A DNA stretch of 64,000 nt, taken from NCBI GenBank assembly GCA_001709035.1, contig LVKA01000008.1, forward strand, positions 186,001-250,000, read 5' to 3'. Position numbers and translations under genes: made by a program. Of the stretch, positions 29,106-37,888 are shown in pieces; position 1 is the first letter of the stretch, and every line of letters starts with the position of its first letter. Source of the DNA: Candidatus Thiodiazotropha endoloripes (GTDB lineage: Bacteria > Pseudomonadota > Gammaproteobacteria > Chromatiales > Chromatiaceae). A model generated the notes under the pieces. The model worked only from the letters and a program-made list of their open reading frames with translations, did no database searches and had not been told where the DNA came from.

Positions 29106-29360
29106 ATGTTACCGATATTCGTTGGATTGATTATGGCCATGCTGTTCGGCCTGTTCTCATTTATGGTCTATGGCCTCGAAGGCCTGATTCACTATGCCTG
29201 GATCGATATCGTATTCTGGTCTCTGATTGTAACCGGGATGATGATCAGCCTGATCAATGAGCTGGGGCGCTGCCTCGCCTGCCGATTGAAAAGCTGGGTT
29301 AAAATTCCCCGCATCGAGTCGTTTTGCAGTGAAGCGGATTGCCGCAGCCTGCTGTCTTGA
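29106..29360 (+). CDS. Small two-helix membrane protein of unknown function
   Basis: The 84-residue product has two hydrophobic helices (about residues 3-25 and 32-50) and a Cys-containing cytoplasmic or periplasmic tail ('RCLACRL...SFCSEADC') with four cysteines. A clear ribosome-binding site (CCAAGGAGTCAGTC) and an AT-rich promoter region support it as a real gene. I do not recognise the family. It converges on lon with a 44-bp gap. Confidence 0.6.
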   Translation: MLPIFVGLIMAMLFGLFSFMVYGLEGLIHYAWIDIVFWSLIVTGMMISLINELGRCLACRLKSWVKIPRIESFCSEADCRSLLS

Positions 29361-29404
29361 GCCTGGGCTGTTCGGTCAGCGGAATCCTATTCTCGATACT
29401 GGCT

Positions 29405-31786
29405 TCAACGAAACAGCAGCGGCACCACGTCTTCAAATACTGAAGCGAAGTGGACCTTGAGTCCTTTCCGGATATGATCCGGTACCTCTTCATAGTCGCT
29501 GCGATTATCCTCCGGTAGGATCAGCTCCCTGATCCCGGCGCGCCTGGCGGCAATCACCTTTTCGCGTATTCCGCCGACCGGGAAGACCTGTCCTGTGAGG
29601 GTGAGTTCACCGGTCATGGCAATGTTGCGCACCGGTTTGCTTCTCGCCAGAGAGAGCAGGGCAGAAGCCATGGTGATACCGGCAGAGGGGCCATCCTTTG
29701 GGGTGGCGCCGGCTGGCACATGAAGATGAATAAAGGCTTTTTGAAAGAAGCTTTGATCCACCTCGAAATGTTCGGCTTGGCTGACGACGTAGCCATAGGC
29801 GATCTCAGCCGATTCACGCATCACGTCGCCAAGCTGTCCGGTCAGTTTGAAACCCCGGTTGAATTCATGTGTGGCAACCGCCTCGATGTTCAGCGTCGCA
29901 CCACCCATGGCGGTCCAGGCAAGCCCGGTCACAACACCGGCGCCACTCAGGTTTCGCTCATCTTTGAACAGTGGACCACCCAGATAGTCCTTGAGATTGT
30001 CTAGGGTTACGTCGATAGGCTTTTTTGCCCCCTCGAGTATTTTTACCACCGCCTTGCGGACAATCTTGCCAATCTGTTTTTCCAGTCTGCGGACCCCCGC
30101 ATCCCGGGCATAACCTTCGATAATGGCCCGCAGCAGCGGACTGTTGAGTTTAATATCCCGACGTTTCAGGCCGGCCCTTTCAAGTTGGCGCGGCACCAGG
30201 TATTTACGTGCAATCTGTAACTTCTCACTGGCAATATAGCCCGACAGGGAGATGGTCTCCATGCGGTCGAGCAGCGGGCGTGGAATGGTATCGAGTTGAT
30301 TGGCCGTACAGATGAACAGCACTTTCGAGAGATCGAAGCGCAGGTCGAGATAGTGATCGAGAAAGTCACTGTTCTGTTCCGGGTCGAGTACCTCGAGCAG
30401 GGCCGAGGCTGGATCGCCATGGTAGGAGGCGCCGATCTTATCGATCTCATCGAGCATGATCACCGGGTTTTCGGTACCGGCATCTTTCATTGCCTGGATG
30501 AATTTCCCGGGCATTGCGCCGATGTAGGTGCGCCGATGACCCTTGATCTCGGCTTCATCACGAATACCGCCGACAGAGAAGCGATAGAATTTTCGGCCCA
30601 GGGCTTCGGCGATGGAGTGGCCGATGGAGGTTTTTCCGACACCGGGAGGGCCAACCAGCAGGATGATCGATCCGGCAATCTGGCCTTTCATGATACCGAG
30701 CGCGAGAAACTCCAGAATGCGCTCTTTCACATCCTCCAGTCCGTAGTGATCCTTATCCAGGGTTTTGCGGGCAAACTGCAGATCGAGTTTGTCTTCTGAA
30801 TCGATCCCCCAGGGGAGCAGGGTGATCCAATCCAGATAGTTTCTGGTGACGGAATATTCGGGTGAGCCCGGTTCGAGCACCGCCAGTTTGCCCATCTCCT
30901 CATCGACCCTCGCCTGAGCCTGTTCGGAGAGTGTCAGTTTTTCCAGGCGCTCTTTGAACTTGTCCAGTTCCGCGGTACGGTCATCCTTTTCAATCCCCAG
31001 TTCCTGCTGGATCGCCTTCAGCTGCTCCCTCAACAGAAAATCACGCTGCTGTTTTTCCATCCGCTCTTCGACGGTCTTACGGATTGAGGCCTGGGCCTTG
31101 ACCACCTCAAGCTCACGATGCAGCAGTTCGAGGACTTTCTCCATCCGTGGCAGCAGCTCGACGGTTTCCAGCACCGCCTGCAGCTGAAATTTGTCTGAAG
31201 TGGTCAGGCTGGCGGCGAAATCGGTTAGATGGGAAGGGTCATCCGGGCCGAACCGGTCGAGGAACATGCGCAGCTCCTCGGCATAGAGAGGATTCAGCGG
31301 CAGCAGCTCCTTGATGGTGTTGATGATCGCCACCGCATAGGGTTTGATCTCTTTGCTGTCACTGGCGGGCTCCGGAAGATACTCGACACTGGCGGTAAAT
31401 GGGGTATTCCCATGGACCACCTTTTTGATGCGAAACCGCTGCAGGCACTCAACCAGAACCTGCAGTCTGCCTTCTGATCGTTGAATGCGATGAACCCGGC
31501 AGACGGTTCCGATCTGTTTGAAACTCTGTGGCGTTGCAGACTCAGCGCTTTCCGATGAAGAGAGGACCACACCAAGCAGCATGTGTGTGGAGTTGGCCAC
31601 CTCTTCCATGGTTGCATCCCAATGCTCCTGTTCCATCAGCAGTGGCACCGCCTGGCCGGGAAAGAAGGGACGTGCGGAGACAGGCAGGAGGTGGATCAGG
31701 CCCGGTAACACCTCATTGGGGCGTGCCAGGGTATTGCCGCTGATGACTTCGACGTTTTCGTCTTGGGTGTATTCTTCTTCTGACAT
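29405..31786 (-). CDS. lon: ATP-dependent protease La
   Basis: Lon degrades misfolded and regulatory proteins in the cytoplasm. The 793-residue protein has the N-terminal substrate-binding domain ('LIHLLPVSARPFFPGQAVPL'), a coiled region, an AAA+ module with Walker A 'GPPGVGKTS' and Walker B 'IMLDEIDK', and a C-terminal serine-lysine protease domain with Ser in 'KDGPSAGITMA' and Lys in 'REKVIAARRAG'. Length and motifs are normal for LonA. The ATG at 31786 follows GAAGG. No sigma-32 promoter could be identified with confidence. Confidence 0.97.
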   Translation of the reverse strand: MSEEEYTQDENVEVISGNTLARPNEVLPGLIHLLPVSARPFFPGQAVPLLMEQEHWDATMEEVANSTHMLLGVVLSSSESAESATPQSFKQIGTVCRVHRIQRSEGRLQVLVECLQRFRIKKVVHGNTPFTASVEYLPEPASDSKEIKPYAVAIINTIKELLPLNPLYAEELRMFLDRFGPDDPSHLTDFAASLTTSDKFQLQAVLETVELLPRMEKVLELLHRELEVVKAQASIRKTVEERMEKQQRDFLLREQLKAIQQELGIEKDDRTAELDKFKERLEKLTLSEQAQARVDEEMGKLAVLEPGSPEYSVTRNYLDWITLLPWGIDSEDKLDLQFARKTLDKDHYGLEDVKERILEFLALGIMKGQIAGSIILLVGPPGVGKTSIGHSIAEALGRKFYRFSVGGIRDEAEIKGHRRTYIGAMPGKFIQAMKDAGTENPVIMLDEIDKIGASYHGDPASALLEVLDPEQNSDFLDHYLDLRFDLSKVLFICTANQLDTIPRPLLDRMETISLSGYIASEKLQIARKYLVPRQLERAGLKRRDIKLNSPLLRAIIEGYARDAGVRRLEKQIGKIVRKAVVKILEGAKKPIDVTLDNLKDYLGGPLFKDERNLSGAGVVTGLAWTAMGGATLNIEAVATHEFNRGFKLTGQLGDVMRESAEIAYGYVVSQAEHFEVDQSFFQKAFIHLHVPAGATPKDGPSAGITMASALLSLARSKPVRNIAMTGELTLTGQVFPVGGIREKVIAARRAGIRELILPEDNRSDYEEVPDHIRKGLKVHFASVFEDVVPLLFR

Positions 31787-32276
31787 CTTGCTACCTTCAG
31801 TTTGCAGTTGCTCTGCGTGATTGGTCTGACCTGAAAAAATCGTAACAGAGACTTATTCGGTGCGGCTCTCGGTGGTTTGTTTATGCTCAGTTTATCGGAT
31901 CATTTTCCACCATTTTGCATTAACAATCGGACAATGTCTCAGCTGACTGTTGATCACCACAGAGATTATCTCTCAGAGTCTGCCGGTGGTCAGTGAGATA
32001 TGGGGACGGTTGCCTCAGTTGCAAGTCCCTCGGGTCAGACTGGATACAGACAGTGGTTTCCTGGGGAGTCTGGAGCCGGTTACTGCCGGGAGTTGATCAT
32101 TCAAGCGCCAGCTTACGAACCGCTGAGATCTTGGATGTTGGTTTAAGACCGCTTCGCTTGCCGTGGATGGCAACACAGCGATTAGTCGATTGCTGTTTAT
32201 TTACTGAACCGGTTTTTCTCTGCAAACGAAACCGATCATTTATAACTTACCGTTTCTCTTGGTTTTTTGTTTGGTT

Positions 32277-32291
32277 GGAACGGTTTATTCA
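32277..32291. promoter_or_regulatory. Degenerate distal dyad site (second enhancer site)
   Basis: GGAACGGTTTATTCA matches TGAAC-N5-GTTCA at 8 of 10 defined bases. Its centre (32284) lies exactly 32 bp, three helical turns, upstream of the perfect palindrome centre (32316), the same spacing as at 42.1 kb. Confidence 0.45.
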
Positions 32292-32306
32292 CCTGAAGGG
32301 AAGGTG

Positions 32307-32325
32307 ATTGAACGATTCGTTCAAT
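32307..32325. promoter_or_regulatory. Perfect 19-bp palindrome, candidate sigma-54 enhancer site
   Basis: ATTGAACGATTCGTTCAAT is a perfect dyad around one base. The same palindrome, with only the central base changed, occurs at 42068-42086. It is centred 213 bp upstream of the start predicted from the -24/-12 element at 32503-32517, a typical position for an enhancer-binding activator. Confidence 0.65.
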
Positions 32326-32502
32326 AGGTTGCTACCTCACTGTGCCCCAGGTCCCCCATTCCATTTGTGAGTAGCCCAAAATAGCTACAAATAGGTAGTC
32401 ATCTATAACCCTTTGAAAGCCCCGGTTTATCTGCCTGTCACTCAAAAATAATCCACAGCTTGAACGGGCTTTTATCTCACTCTGAATCATATCCGGCGGC
32501 CT

Positions 32503-32517
32503 TGGTACAGATCTTGC
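32503..32517 (+). promoter_or_regulatory. Sigma-54 (-24/-12) promoter match
   Basis: TGGTACAGATCTTGC has the invariant GG and GC separated by 10 bp and fits TGGYACRNNNNTTGC. The predicted start is near 32529, giving a 129-nt leader before the 12-heme cytochrome ATG at 32658. Confidence 0.65.
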
Positions 32518-32657
32518 GCTTCTGTTGTGTGCGTTATGCGCATTTGCATTGCAGGGGAGAGCGATGCTGAGGAAGAAAAATTGATGGGGCAGTTGCCCGT
32601 GTTCGTCGCTTCCGCTGGTCGGATGCATTTTTTAACCATTATATTGGGAGTCTGATA

Positions 32658-35009
32658 ATGAAACGCCTAGCACTACTTGCAGTAGTGGCGTTGGTTGCTT
32701 GGGGAAGCGGAGGCAATACGCTGACCCCTGTAGCTGAGGCCCAAGGCAAAGCCTGTTTGGCATGTCACGACGGCATAGAACGCTTTAGTGATGGTGTGAT
32801 GCAGGAAGACATTGAAAAGATGGGTGCAGAATTGGGAGACCCGGCCGGCTGTGTGGTCTGTCATGGTGGTAACCCGAAAGAAGAAAAAGATAAAATGAAA
32901 GCCCATATGGGCTCCCCCGCCGGACTAGCGAAAAAGGGTGGACCTAAAAACTTCCTGCCCGATCCTGGCGCCATGCCAGTTAACGACCAAGCCTGTGGCC
33001 AGTGCCACTCTGGATACTATGACCGTCTGAATAAATCCCTGATGAATACTGAGGCAGGTAAACTGCAGGGTAACATGTGGTCATGGGGTTACCAGAAAGA
33101 CATGAAGGTTGTCTGGGGCAACTATGATGTGATGGACGACGATGGTCCTGTACCTCTGGTTGGTACCAAGGCCTACAAGAAGTACATGAAGGACTTCGTC
33201 AAGAAGCATCCGGATCAGATGCCGAAGCGTCTGAAACAGCTGCCACAGGTTGATCTGGAGAAACTGACCGACAATCCCAACCATGCGGGTCTGACCTACT
33301 CCCGTCATGATTGTCAGCGTTGTCATGTTGGTGTGACCGGTCGCGATAAGCGTGGTGACTACCGTGGTTCCGGCTGTTCCGCCTGTCACGTGCCTTACTC
33401 CAATGATGGCTACTATGAAGGTGGCGATCCAACCATCAAGAAGGATGAAGCGGGCCATATCCTGACTCACCGCATGCAGGGCACCCGTAAGACCAAGGTT
33501 AAGGTTGGTGATGTTGAGTTCTCCGGTATTCCGGTTGAAACCTGTGTCTCCTGTCATAACCGCGGTAAGCGTGTCGGCGTGAGTTATCAGGGCATCATGG
33601 AAGCGCCTTACGGTTCTCCTTTCAATGAAAAGGGTAAGAAGCAGCCTAAGATGCACACCAAACGTTACCTGTTCATCAAGGAAGATCTGCACCATGAGAT
33701 GAACTCGATTGCCGGTAATCCTCAGGGTGGCATGCTCTGTCAGGACTGTCATACCACCATCGATCTGCATGGTGATGGCAATATCCCGGGTACCACCCTG
33801 GCTCAGGTCGAGGTCGAGTGTGAAGACTGCCACGGCACCTTCAACAAACTGCCTTGGGATCTGCCGTTGGGTCGTGGCGAAGAGTTTGGTGAGATGAAAG
33901 ACGGTCTACCGACCGCCTACACCAAGCCTCGCGGTCTCGGCAAGAAATGGCCTGAGTACATGAAAGACGCCACTCAGTATGAACCTCAAGATGGCTACCT
34001 GCTGACTGCTCGCGGTAACCCGCTGGGTAATGTGGTGAAGAAGGGTAAGGACGTTATCGTCCACTCCGCCAACGGTCTGGACTTCAGAGTACCTCTGCTG
34101 AAACAGATCGGAGACGAAGGCACCTTCAAGTCGACCCTGGCGAAAGTTTCCATGTTCCTGATCCCTCAACATCAGAACAACATGGAGTGCTACGCCTGTC
34201 ACGCTGACTGGGTACCACAATGTTACGGTTGTCACGTCACCGTCGACTACTCGAAAGGCAATGAGGGTACCGACTGGCTGGTCAACGCCAGTAATCGTGA
34301 TCCCAAGACCGGTCTGACTCCGGATGCGCCTCCTGGCACCAACGGCATGAAGAGCCCTGGTAAAGTCATGGAGACCCGCTCCTACCTGCGTTGGGAGACT
34401 CCGGTACTCGGTATCAATGGTGAAGGTCGCGTCAGCCCGATGATGCCTGGTTGTCAGGTAACCACGACGGTTATCGACAAAGATGGCAAGACCCTGGTCA
34501 ACAACAAGATCTGGGAAACACCTGAAGGTCCCGGTATCGATACCGCCGCTGTACAGCCTCACACCGCTGGCCGTAGTGCCCGTAGCTGTGAGTCCTGTCA
34601 CGACAATCCAAAGGCATTGGGCTACGGTGTAGAAGGCGGTCGCTTCCTGTTGGGTGCCGATAAGGACTTCGTCCTGGATCTGAAGGACTCCGCCACGGGC
34701 AAGATCATTCCTCAGAAGACCCAGGTCCAGATCCCCGGTATCCCCGGTCTGACCTACGATTGGTCTGCGATTGTTACTGAGGATGGCGAACAGCTGAGTT
34801 CCGTAGGTTCTCACTGGCCGCTGACTGGTCCGCTGCCTGACGAGAAGCGTGACGCCATCGAGAAGACCGGTGTCTGCCTCGGTTGTCACGAAGAGCGCTT
34901 CAATCCTGACTTCTGGCAGAAGGTATCCGAACCTGGCGTTATGGATAGCTTCGAGCACCAGCAGTTCATGAAGAAAGCGCTGAAAGCGATTGCTGCCCAG
35001 AAGAAGTAA
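32658..35009 (+). CDS. Periplasmic 12-heme cytochrome c (candidate terminal reductase)
   Basis: The 783-residue protein has a Sec signal peptide (cut near residue 28) and twelve CXXCH heme motifs starting at residues 33, 65, 113, 219, 240, 296, 361, 388, 511, 522, 644 and 740. No CX15CH or CXXCK variant was seen. The stretch around heme 11 (SCHDNPKALGYG) is reminiscent of long multiheme cytochromes of metal-reducing bacteria, but I do not recognise a named family. A NapC/TorC-type quinol-oxidising cytochrome follows, so this is probably the periplasmic electron acceptor or reductase of a respiratory chain. A good ribosome-binding site (TTGGGAGTCTGATA) precedes the ATG. Promoter: sigma-54 type with palindromic enhancer sites. 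Substrate unknown; sulfur oxyanions, metals or metalloids are possible. Confidence 0.85.
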   Translation: MKRLALLAVVALVAWGSGGNTLTPVAEAQGKACLACHDGIERFSDGVMQEDIEKMGAELGDPAGCVVCHGGNPKEEKDKMKAHMGSPAGLAKKGGPKNFLPDPGAMPVNDQACGQCHSGYYDRLNKSLMNTEAGKLQGNMWSWGYQKDMKVVWGNYDVMDDDGPVPLVGTKAYKKYMKDFVKKHPDQMPKRLKQLPQVDLEKLTDNPNHAGLTYSRHDCQRCHVGVTGRDKRGDYRGSGCSACHVPYSNDGYYEGGDPTIKKDEAGHILTHRMQGTRKTKVKVGDVEFSGIPVETCVSCHNRGKRVGVSYQGIMEAPYGSPFNEKGKKQPKMHTKRYLFIKEDLHHEMNSIAGNPQGGMLCQDCHTTIDLHGDGNIPGTTLAQVEVECEDCHGTFNKLPWDLPLGRGEEFGEMKDGLPTAYTKPRGLGKKWPEYMKDATQYEPQDGYLLTARGNPLGNVVKKGKDVIVHSANGLDFRVPLLKQIGDEGTFKSTLAKVSMFLIPQHQNNMECYACHADWVPQCYGCHVTVDYSKGNEGTDWLVNASNRDPKTGLTPDAPPGTNGMKSPGKVMETRSYLRWETPVLGINGEGRVSPMMPGCQVTTTVIDKDGKTLVNNKIWETPEGPGIDTAAVQPHTAGRSARSCESCHDNPKALGYGVEGGRFLLGADKDFVLDLKDSATGKIIPQKTQVQIPGIPGLTYDWSAIVTEDGEQLSSVGSHWPLTGPLPDEKRDAIEKTGVCLGCHEERFNPDFWQKVSEPGVMDSFEHQQFMKKALKAIAAQKK

Positions 35010-35048
35010 GGGCGGTGTAGTAAACAGGTGATTACCACCTGAATGGAT

Positions 35049-35082
35049 GGAGCCAGTCCTCTGGACTGGCTCCACTTTTTCC
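35049..35082 (+). terminator. Rho-independent terminator after 12-heme cytochrome gene
   Basis: GGAGCCAGTCC and GGACTGGCTCC form an 11-bp stem with loop TCT, followed by ACTTTTTCC. It lies 40 bp after the stop and before the pentaheme gene, so it may give partial termination and a higher level of the 12-heme mRNA. Confidence 0.85.
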
Positions 35083-35241
35083 TTCCCCCTCGATTTGAGC
35101 GCTATGATCATCATCGATGCCGGTGTTGATCAGAGAGGCTGCATGCTTTACAGCGTCCAGCCTTTGGCCGACAAGAGGTCTTGATGACAAAGTGAATGAC
35201 AATTCTCGTGTTGATTGGCGGAACTAATTGGTAGGAATGTG

Positions 35242-36360
35242 ATGAAAATGAAAGCTTTCAGTTGGTTGACGCTGAGTGTCGGTATCATCGCCGGCATAGT
35301 TCTATGGGGTGGTTTCAACACCTTCATGGAATATACAAATAGTTATGAATTCTGTACTTCCTGCCACGAAATGAATGTTGTGCAGGGAGAGTATGAGCAG
35401 TCGGCTCATGCCCATAATCCCTCAGGGGTTCCGGCAATCTGTTCAGACTGTCATGTACCAAAACCCTGGGGTGCCAAACTGGTGCGTAAAATCCAGGCGA
35501 CGAAAGAGCTCTACCATTGGGCGCTGGGTACCATCGATACTCCGGAGAAGTTTGAAGTATACCGTCTGCAGCTGGCACAGAATGTCTGGTCGACCATGGA
35601 ACAGAGTGACTCCCGTGAGTGCCGCAACTGTCATACCAATGAAACCATGCTGACTGAAAAGCAGACTTCACTGGCGCAAAAGATGCACAAAAAGCTGCTG
35701 AGCGGTGAGCAGACCTGTATCAACTGTCATAAAGGCATTGCTCACAAACTGCCGAACATGGAGAAGCTCTACGGGGATATGGAGGCCGAATATCTGGCTG
35801 AGGCGCACAGTGCTCAACTGGCTGATCAAGCCGTGGTAGTACCCCATGAAGTGGCATTGACCGCAACCCCGGGTGGCGACGATCCTCTGGCAACGTTATA
35901 TGGCGGTACGCCATTGGTGGTTGTTAAACAGGAGGGGGATTGGGTTCAGGTATCAAGCGAAGGTTGGGACAGGGAAGAGGGTAGCCAGATCTTCATCGAC
36001 TTCAATCGGGCTGTCGCTCTGGCTAAGATGAGTTTTGACGGCATGGATCGGGTAGAGAAAATCGAGAGCAAGCTGGAGCCTGAGTATGAGTTGACGTGGA
36101 ACCGGATCAAACTCACCGGATGGGTGCCCCGTAGTGCGATTGGACCAAGCGAGGAGCGCTACTGGGAGTATGTGACCGATCTCCATGAGCTGGACTGCAA
36201 CTTGTGCCATAAAACCTATCCGCGGGATAAGTGGATCATGTTTGATTGGCGCAATAACCTGAAGGAGATGCGCCGTTACACCAAGTTGAGCCAGGAGCAG
36301 TTACAATTGGTCAGTAATTGGGTGCTGCGTGGCGCACGTAACGATTCGGAGGCAGATTGA
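35242..36360 (+). CDS. NapC/NirT-TorC-type pentaheme membrane cytochrome with SH3-like segment
   Basis: The ATG at 35242 (after TAGGAATGTG) gives 372 residues. An N-terminal helix (about residues 7-24) anchors a NapC/NirT tetraheme domain with CXXCH at about residues 38, 67, 127 and 149. After a linker, a segment 'GTPLVVVKQEGDWVQVSSEGW' region (in two parts) resembles an SH3-like fold, and a fifth CNLCH lies near residue 319. This layout resembles TorC. Such proteins oxidise menaquinol/ubiquinol and pass electrons to a periplasmic reductase, here presumably the 12-heme protein encoded 232 bp upstream. The next gene overlaps the stop by one base (TGATG), so they are translationally coupled. 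Confidence 0.85.
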   Translation: MKMKAFSWLTLSVGIIAGIVLWGGFNTFMEYTNSYEFCTSCHEMNVVQGEYEQSAHAHNPSGVPAICSDCHVPKPWGAKLVRKIQATKELYHWALGTIDTPEKFEVYRLQLAQNVWSTMEQSDSRECRNCHTNETMLTEKQTSLAQKMHKKLLSGEQTCINCHKGIAHKLPNMEKLYGDMEAEYLAEAHSAQLADQAVVVPHEVALTATPGGDDPLATLYGGTPLVVVKQEGDWVQVSSEGWDREEGSQIFIDFNRAVALAKMSFDGMDRVEKIESKLEPEYELTWNRIKLTGWVPRSAIGPSEERYWEYVTDLHELDCNLCHKTYPRDKWIMFDWRNNLKEMRRYTKLSQEQLQLVSNWVLRGARNDSEAD

Positions 36361-36935
36361 TGAACAAGCCTGTTGCAACGGCTCTGTTACTCTCGATGAT
36401 TGGATTCGGAGTTGCTCCTGCGTTGGCCAAAGCGGCCGATGAGCCCGGCATGCAGGCGCAGCAGACGCCGATGAAACGGGATCACCTGTTCGAAGAGCGG
36501 GCGGGAACCTGGAAGGCGACTTGCGATGAGATGGAGCAGAGCAAGGTCTACTGCCGTATGTTTCATATCGAGCAGTTCGGTGAGTGGAAAGCGAAGAATT
36601 TTATCCAGCTGGGGCCTGCATGGACGCCCGATTCGGTTGGTTTTGTGGTTGCCACCTATCAGGGTTTCAAGGCCGGAACAACGGTTACCATCGGTATCGA
36701 TAAACAGAGTCGGCATAAGATCACGGCACCGAAAGGCAACAATCTGATGATCTCTCCCGATATCGCTGCGAAAATCCTCAAGGAGATGGAGCAGGGACAC
36801 AAGATCGTGGTGACCTTCAACTCTCACAGTGGCGTGCGCCATCTCACCCTGGCTGAGTTGGGACCCTATCAAGCGTTGTTGAGCAAAGTGAAAGGTCAAT
36901 TGGCCAAAAACAGTCAGTCAGCGAGTGCTGAATAG
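36360..36935 (+). CDS. Periplasmic IalB-like protein
   Basis: The 191-residue product has a Sec signal peptide (cut near 'ALAKAA') followed by a compact beta-rich domain containing 'GTWKATCDEMEQSKVYCRMFH' region (split, two cysteines about eleven residues apart) and a hydrophobic C-terminal part ending 'LGPYQALLSKVKGQL'. This resembles invasion-associated locus B (IalB) family proteins, small periplasmic proteins of unknown biochemical role often found near cytochrome or copper genes. The family call is by general pattern. Start ATG overlaps the preceding stop and has GGAGG eight bases upstream. The next gene starts 23 bp downstream. Confidence 0.55.
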   Translation: MNKPVATALLLSMIGFGVAPALAKAADEPGMQAQQTPMKRDHLFEERAGTWKATCDEMEQSKVYCRMFHIEQFGEWKAKNFIQLGPAWTPDSVGFVVATYQGFKAGTTVTIGIDKQSRHKITAPKGNNLMISPDIAAKILKEMEQGHKIVVTFNSHSGVRHLTLAELGPYQALLSKVKGQLAKNSQSASAE

Positions 36936-36958
36936 GCATGGATGGGAGAGGAGGCGTT

Positions 36959-37888
36959 ATGGCTAAATTCTTCGTAACAGTCATTGCACTCTGCCTGGGC
37001 GTAATGACGCCGCTGGTTGCCGGTGAAATGAACGGCGAACAGACTTCACAAAAGAGTTTTCGCGTGGGGGTTACCCAACCGCCCATGTTTACACTGGCAT
37101 CTGCCCTGGCCTGGGGCAGTCCGGTGGAGGTTGTGTTGGTGGAGCGGGACCAGAGTGGGGATTGGAAGATCCCCACCGGTCTTACCGTACTCTTCTGGAG
37201 TGGTGCGACACTCGAGCCCGAACTTGGTAGACAGTTGAGTGAATCCGGTCAGGCGGCTGTCTCGCTGATCGATGCGGCAGGTGTGCATCAGCTGGCCAAG
37301 CGGACCCCGGCAGACTGGAAGGGTCCGAATGAAGATGAAGATCCGCACATGGAGTCTCTGGGCAAGGGCTATGGCATGGTGCAGACGATTCGGCCGGAAG
37401 GCATGATCGACACCATGTACTGGCTCGATCCATTAAACGCGATGGCGGCCCTGGAAGCGATCACCATGGTCTATCAGGGATTGGATCAACGCAACCACTG
37501 GGCTTATCAAGGTAACTCGGATCAGATTATTCAGGCCCTGTGGGAGTTGGATATCCGGGTTAACAAGCTTCTGCATGAAGCCAGCAGTCAGCCGTTTGTG
37601 GTCCTGCAGGATGAGTTTCAATACCTTGAACAGCGCTATAAGCTGCATACGGTCCCTGCCGGTGGAACGGCCCAGGATATCGTCGATAAAGCCAAGGCCA
37701 GAGGGGCTAAGTGTGTGGTGGCGGCAGAACCTTTTGATCAGCATCTTATGTCGGTGCTGGATCAGGCCGGTTTGAACCGGGTGGTTTTGGATCCCGCCGG
37801 TCAACAGATGCCGAAAACCACGGGTGGCTACTTTCAGTGGTTTGGCAATCTGGCCTCCAAACTGAATGATTGTGTGATCCGCTCCTGA
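36959..37888 (+). CDS. ZnuA/TroA-fold periplasmic protein with altered metal-site residues
   Basis: The 309-residue protein has a Sec signal peptide and the general sequence of a cluster A-I metal-binding protein (ZnuA/TroA): 'GLTVLFWSGATLEPELGRQL', '...DTMYWLDPLNAMAALEAI...', 'VVLQDEFQYLEQRYKL' and 'CVVAAEPFDQHLM'. At the three positions where such proteins usually place metal-binding His residues, I read Met43 (in TQPPMFTL), Met153 (in DTMYWLDP) and Gln217 (in VLQDEFQYL). That predicts loss of zinc binding and possibly a Met-based copper or heme site. No ABC permease is nearby; it is inside a cytochrome operon. The ATG at 36959 has an ideal GGAGAGGAGG site. The rhodanese gene overlaps its stop. 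Confidence 0.65.
   Translation: MAKFFVTVIALCLGVMTPLVAGEMNGEQTSQKSFRVGVTQPPMFTLASALAWGSPVEVVLVERDQSGDWKIPTGLTVLFWSGATLEPELGRQLSESGQAAVSLIDAAGVHQLAKRTPADWKGPNEDEDPHMESLGKGYGMVQTIRPEGMIDTMYWLDPLNAMAALEAITMVYQGLDQRNHWAYQGNSDQIIQALWELDIRVNKLLHEASSQPFVVLQDEFQYLEQRYKLHTVPAGGTAQDIVDKAKARGAKCVVAAEPFDQHLMSVLDQAGLNRVVLDPAGQQMPKTTGGYFQWFGNLASKLNDCVIRS

Larger units (their letters stand above)
31787..32657. other. Long regulatory intergenic region upstream of 12-heme cytochrome
   Basis: 871 bp between lon and the multiheme gene. The right half carries two related dyad sites and a sigma-54-type promoter match (annotated separately). The left 450 bp show no credible gene or RNA. Confidence 0.5.

Noticed and set aside
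32658-35009. Identification of the 12-heme protein as octaheme tetrathionate reductase or MccA sulfite reductase
   Set aside because: It has twelve CXXCH motifs, no CXXCK or CX15CH variant and is much longer than those enzymes.
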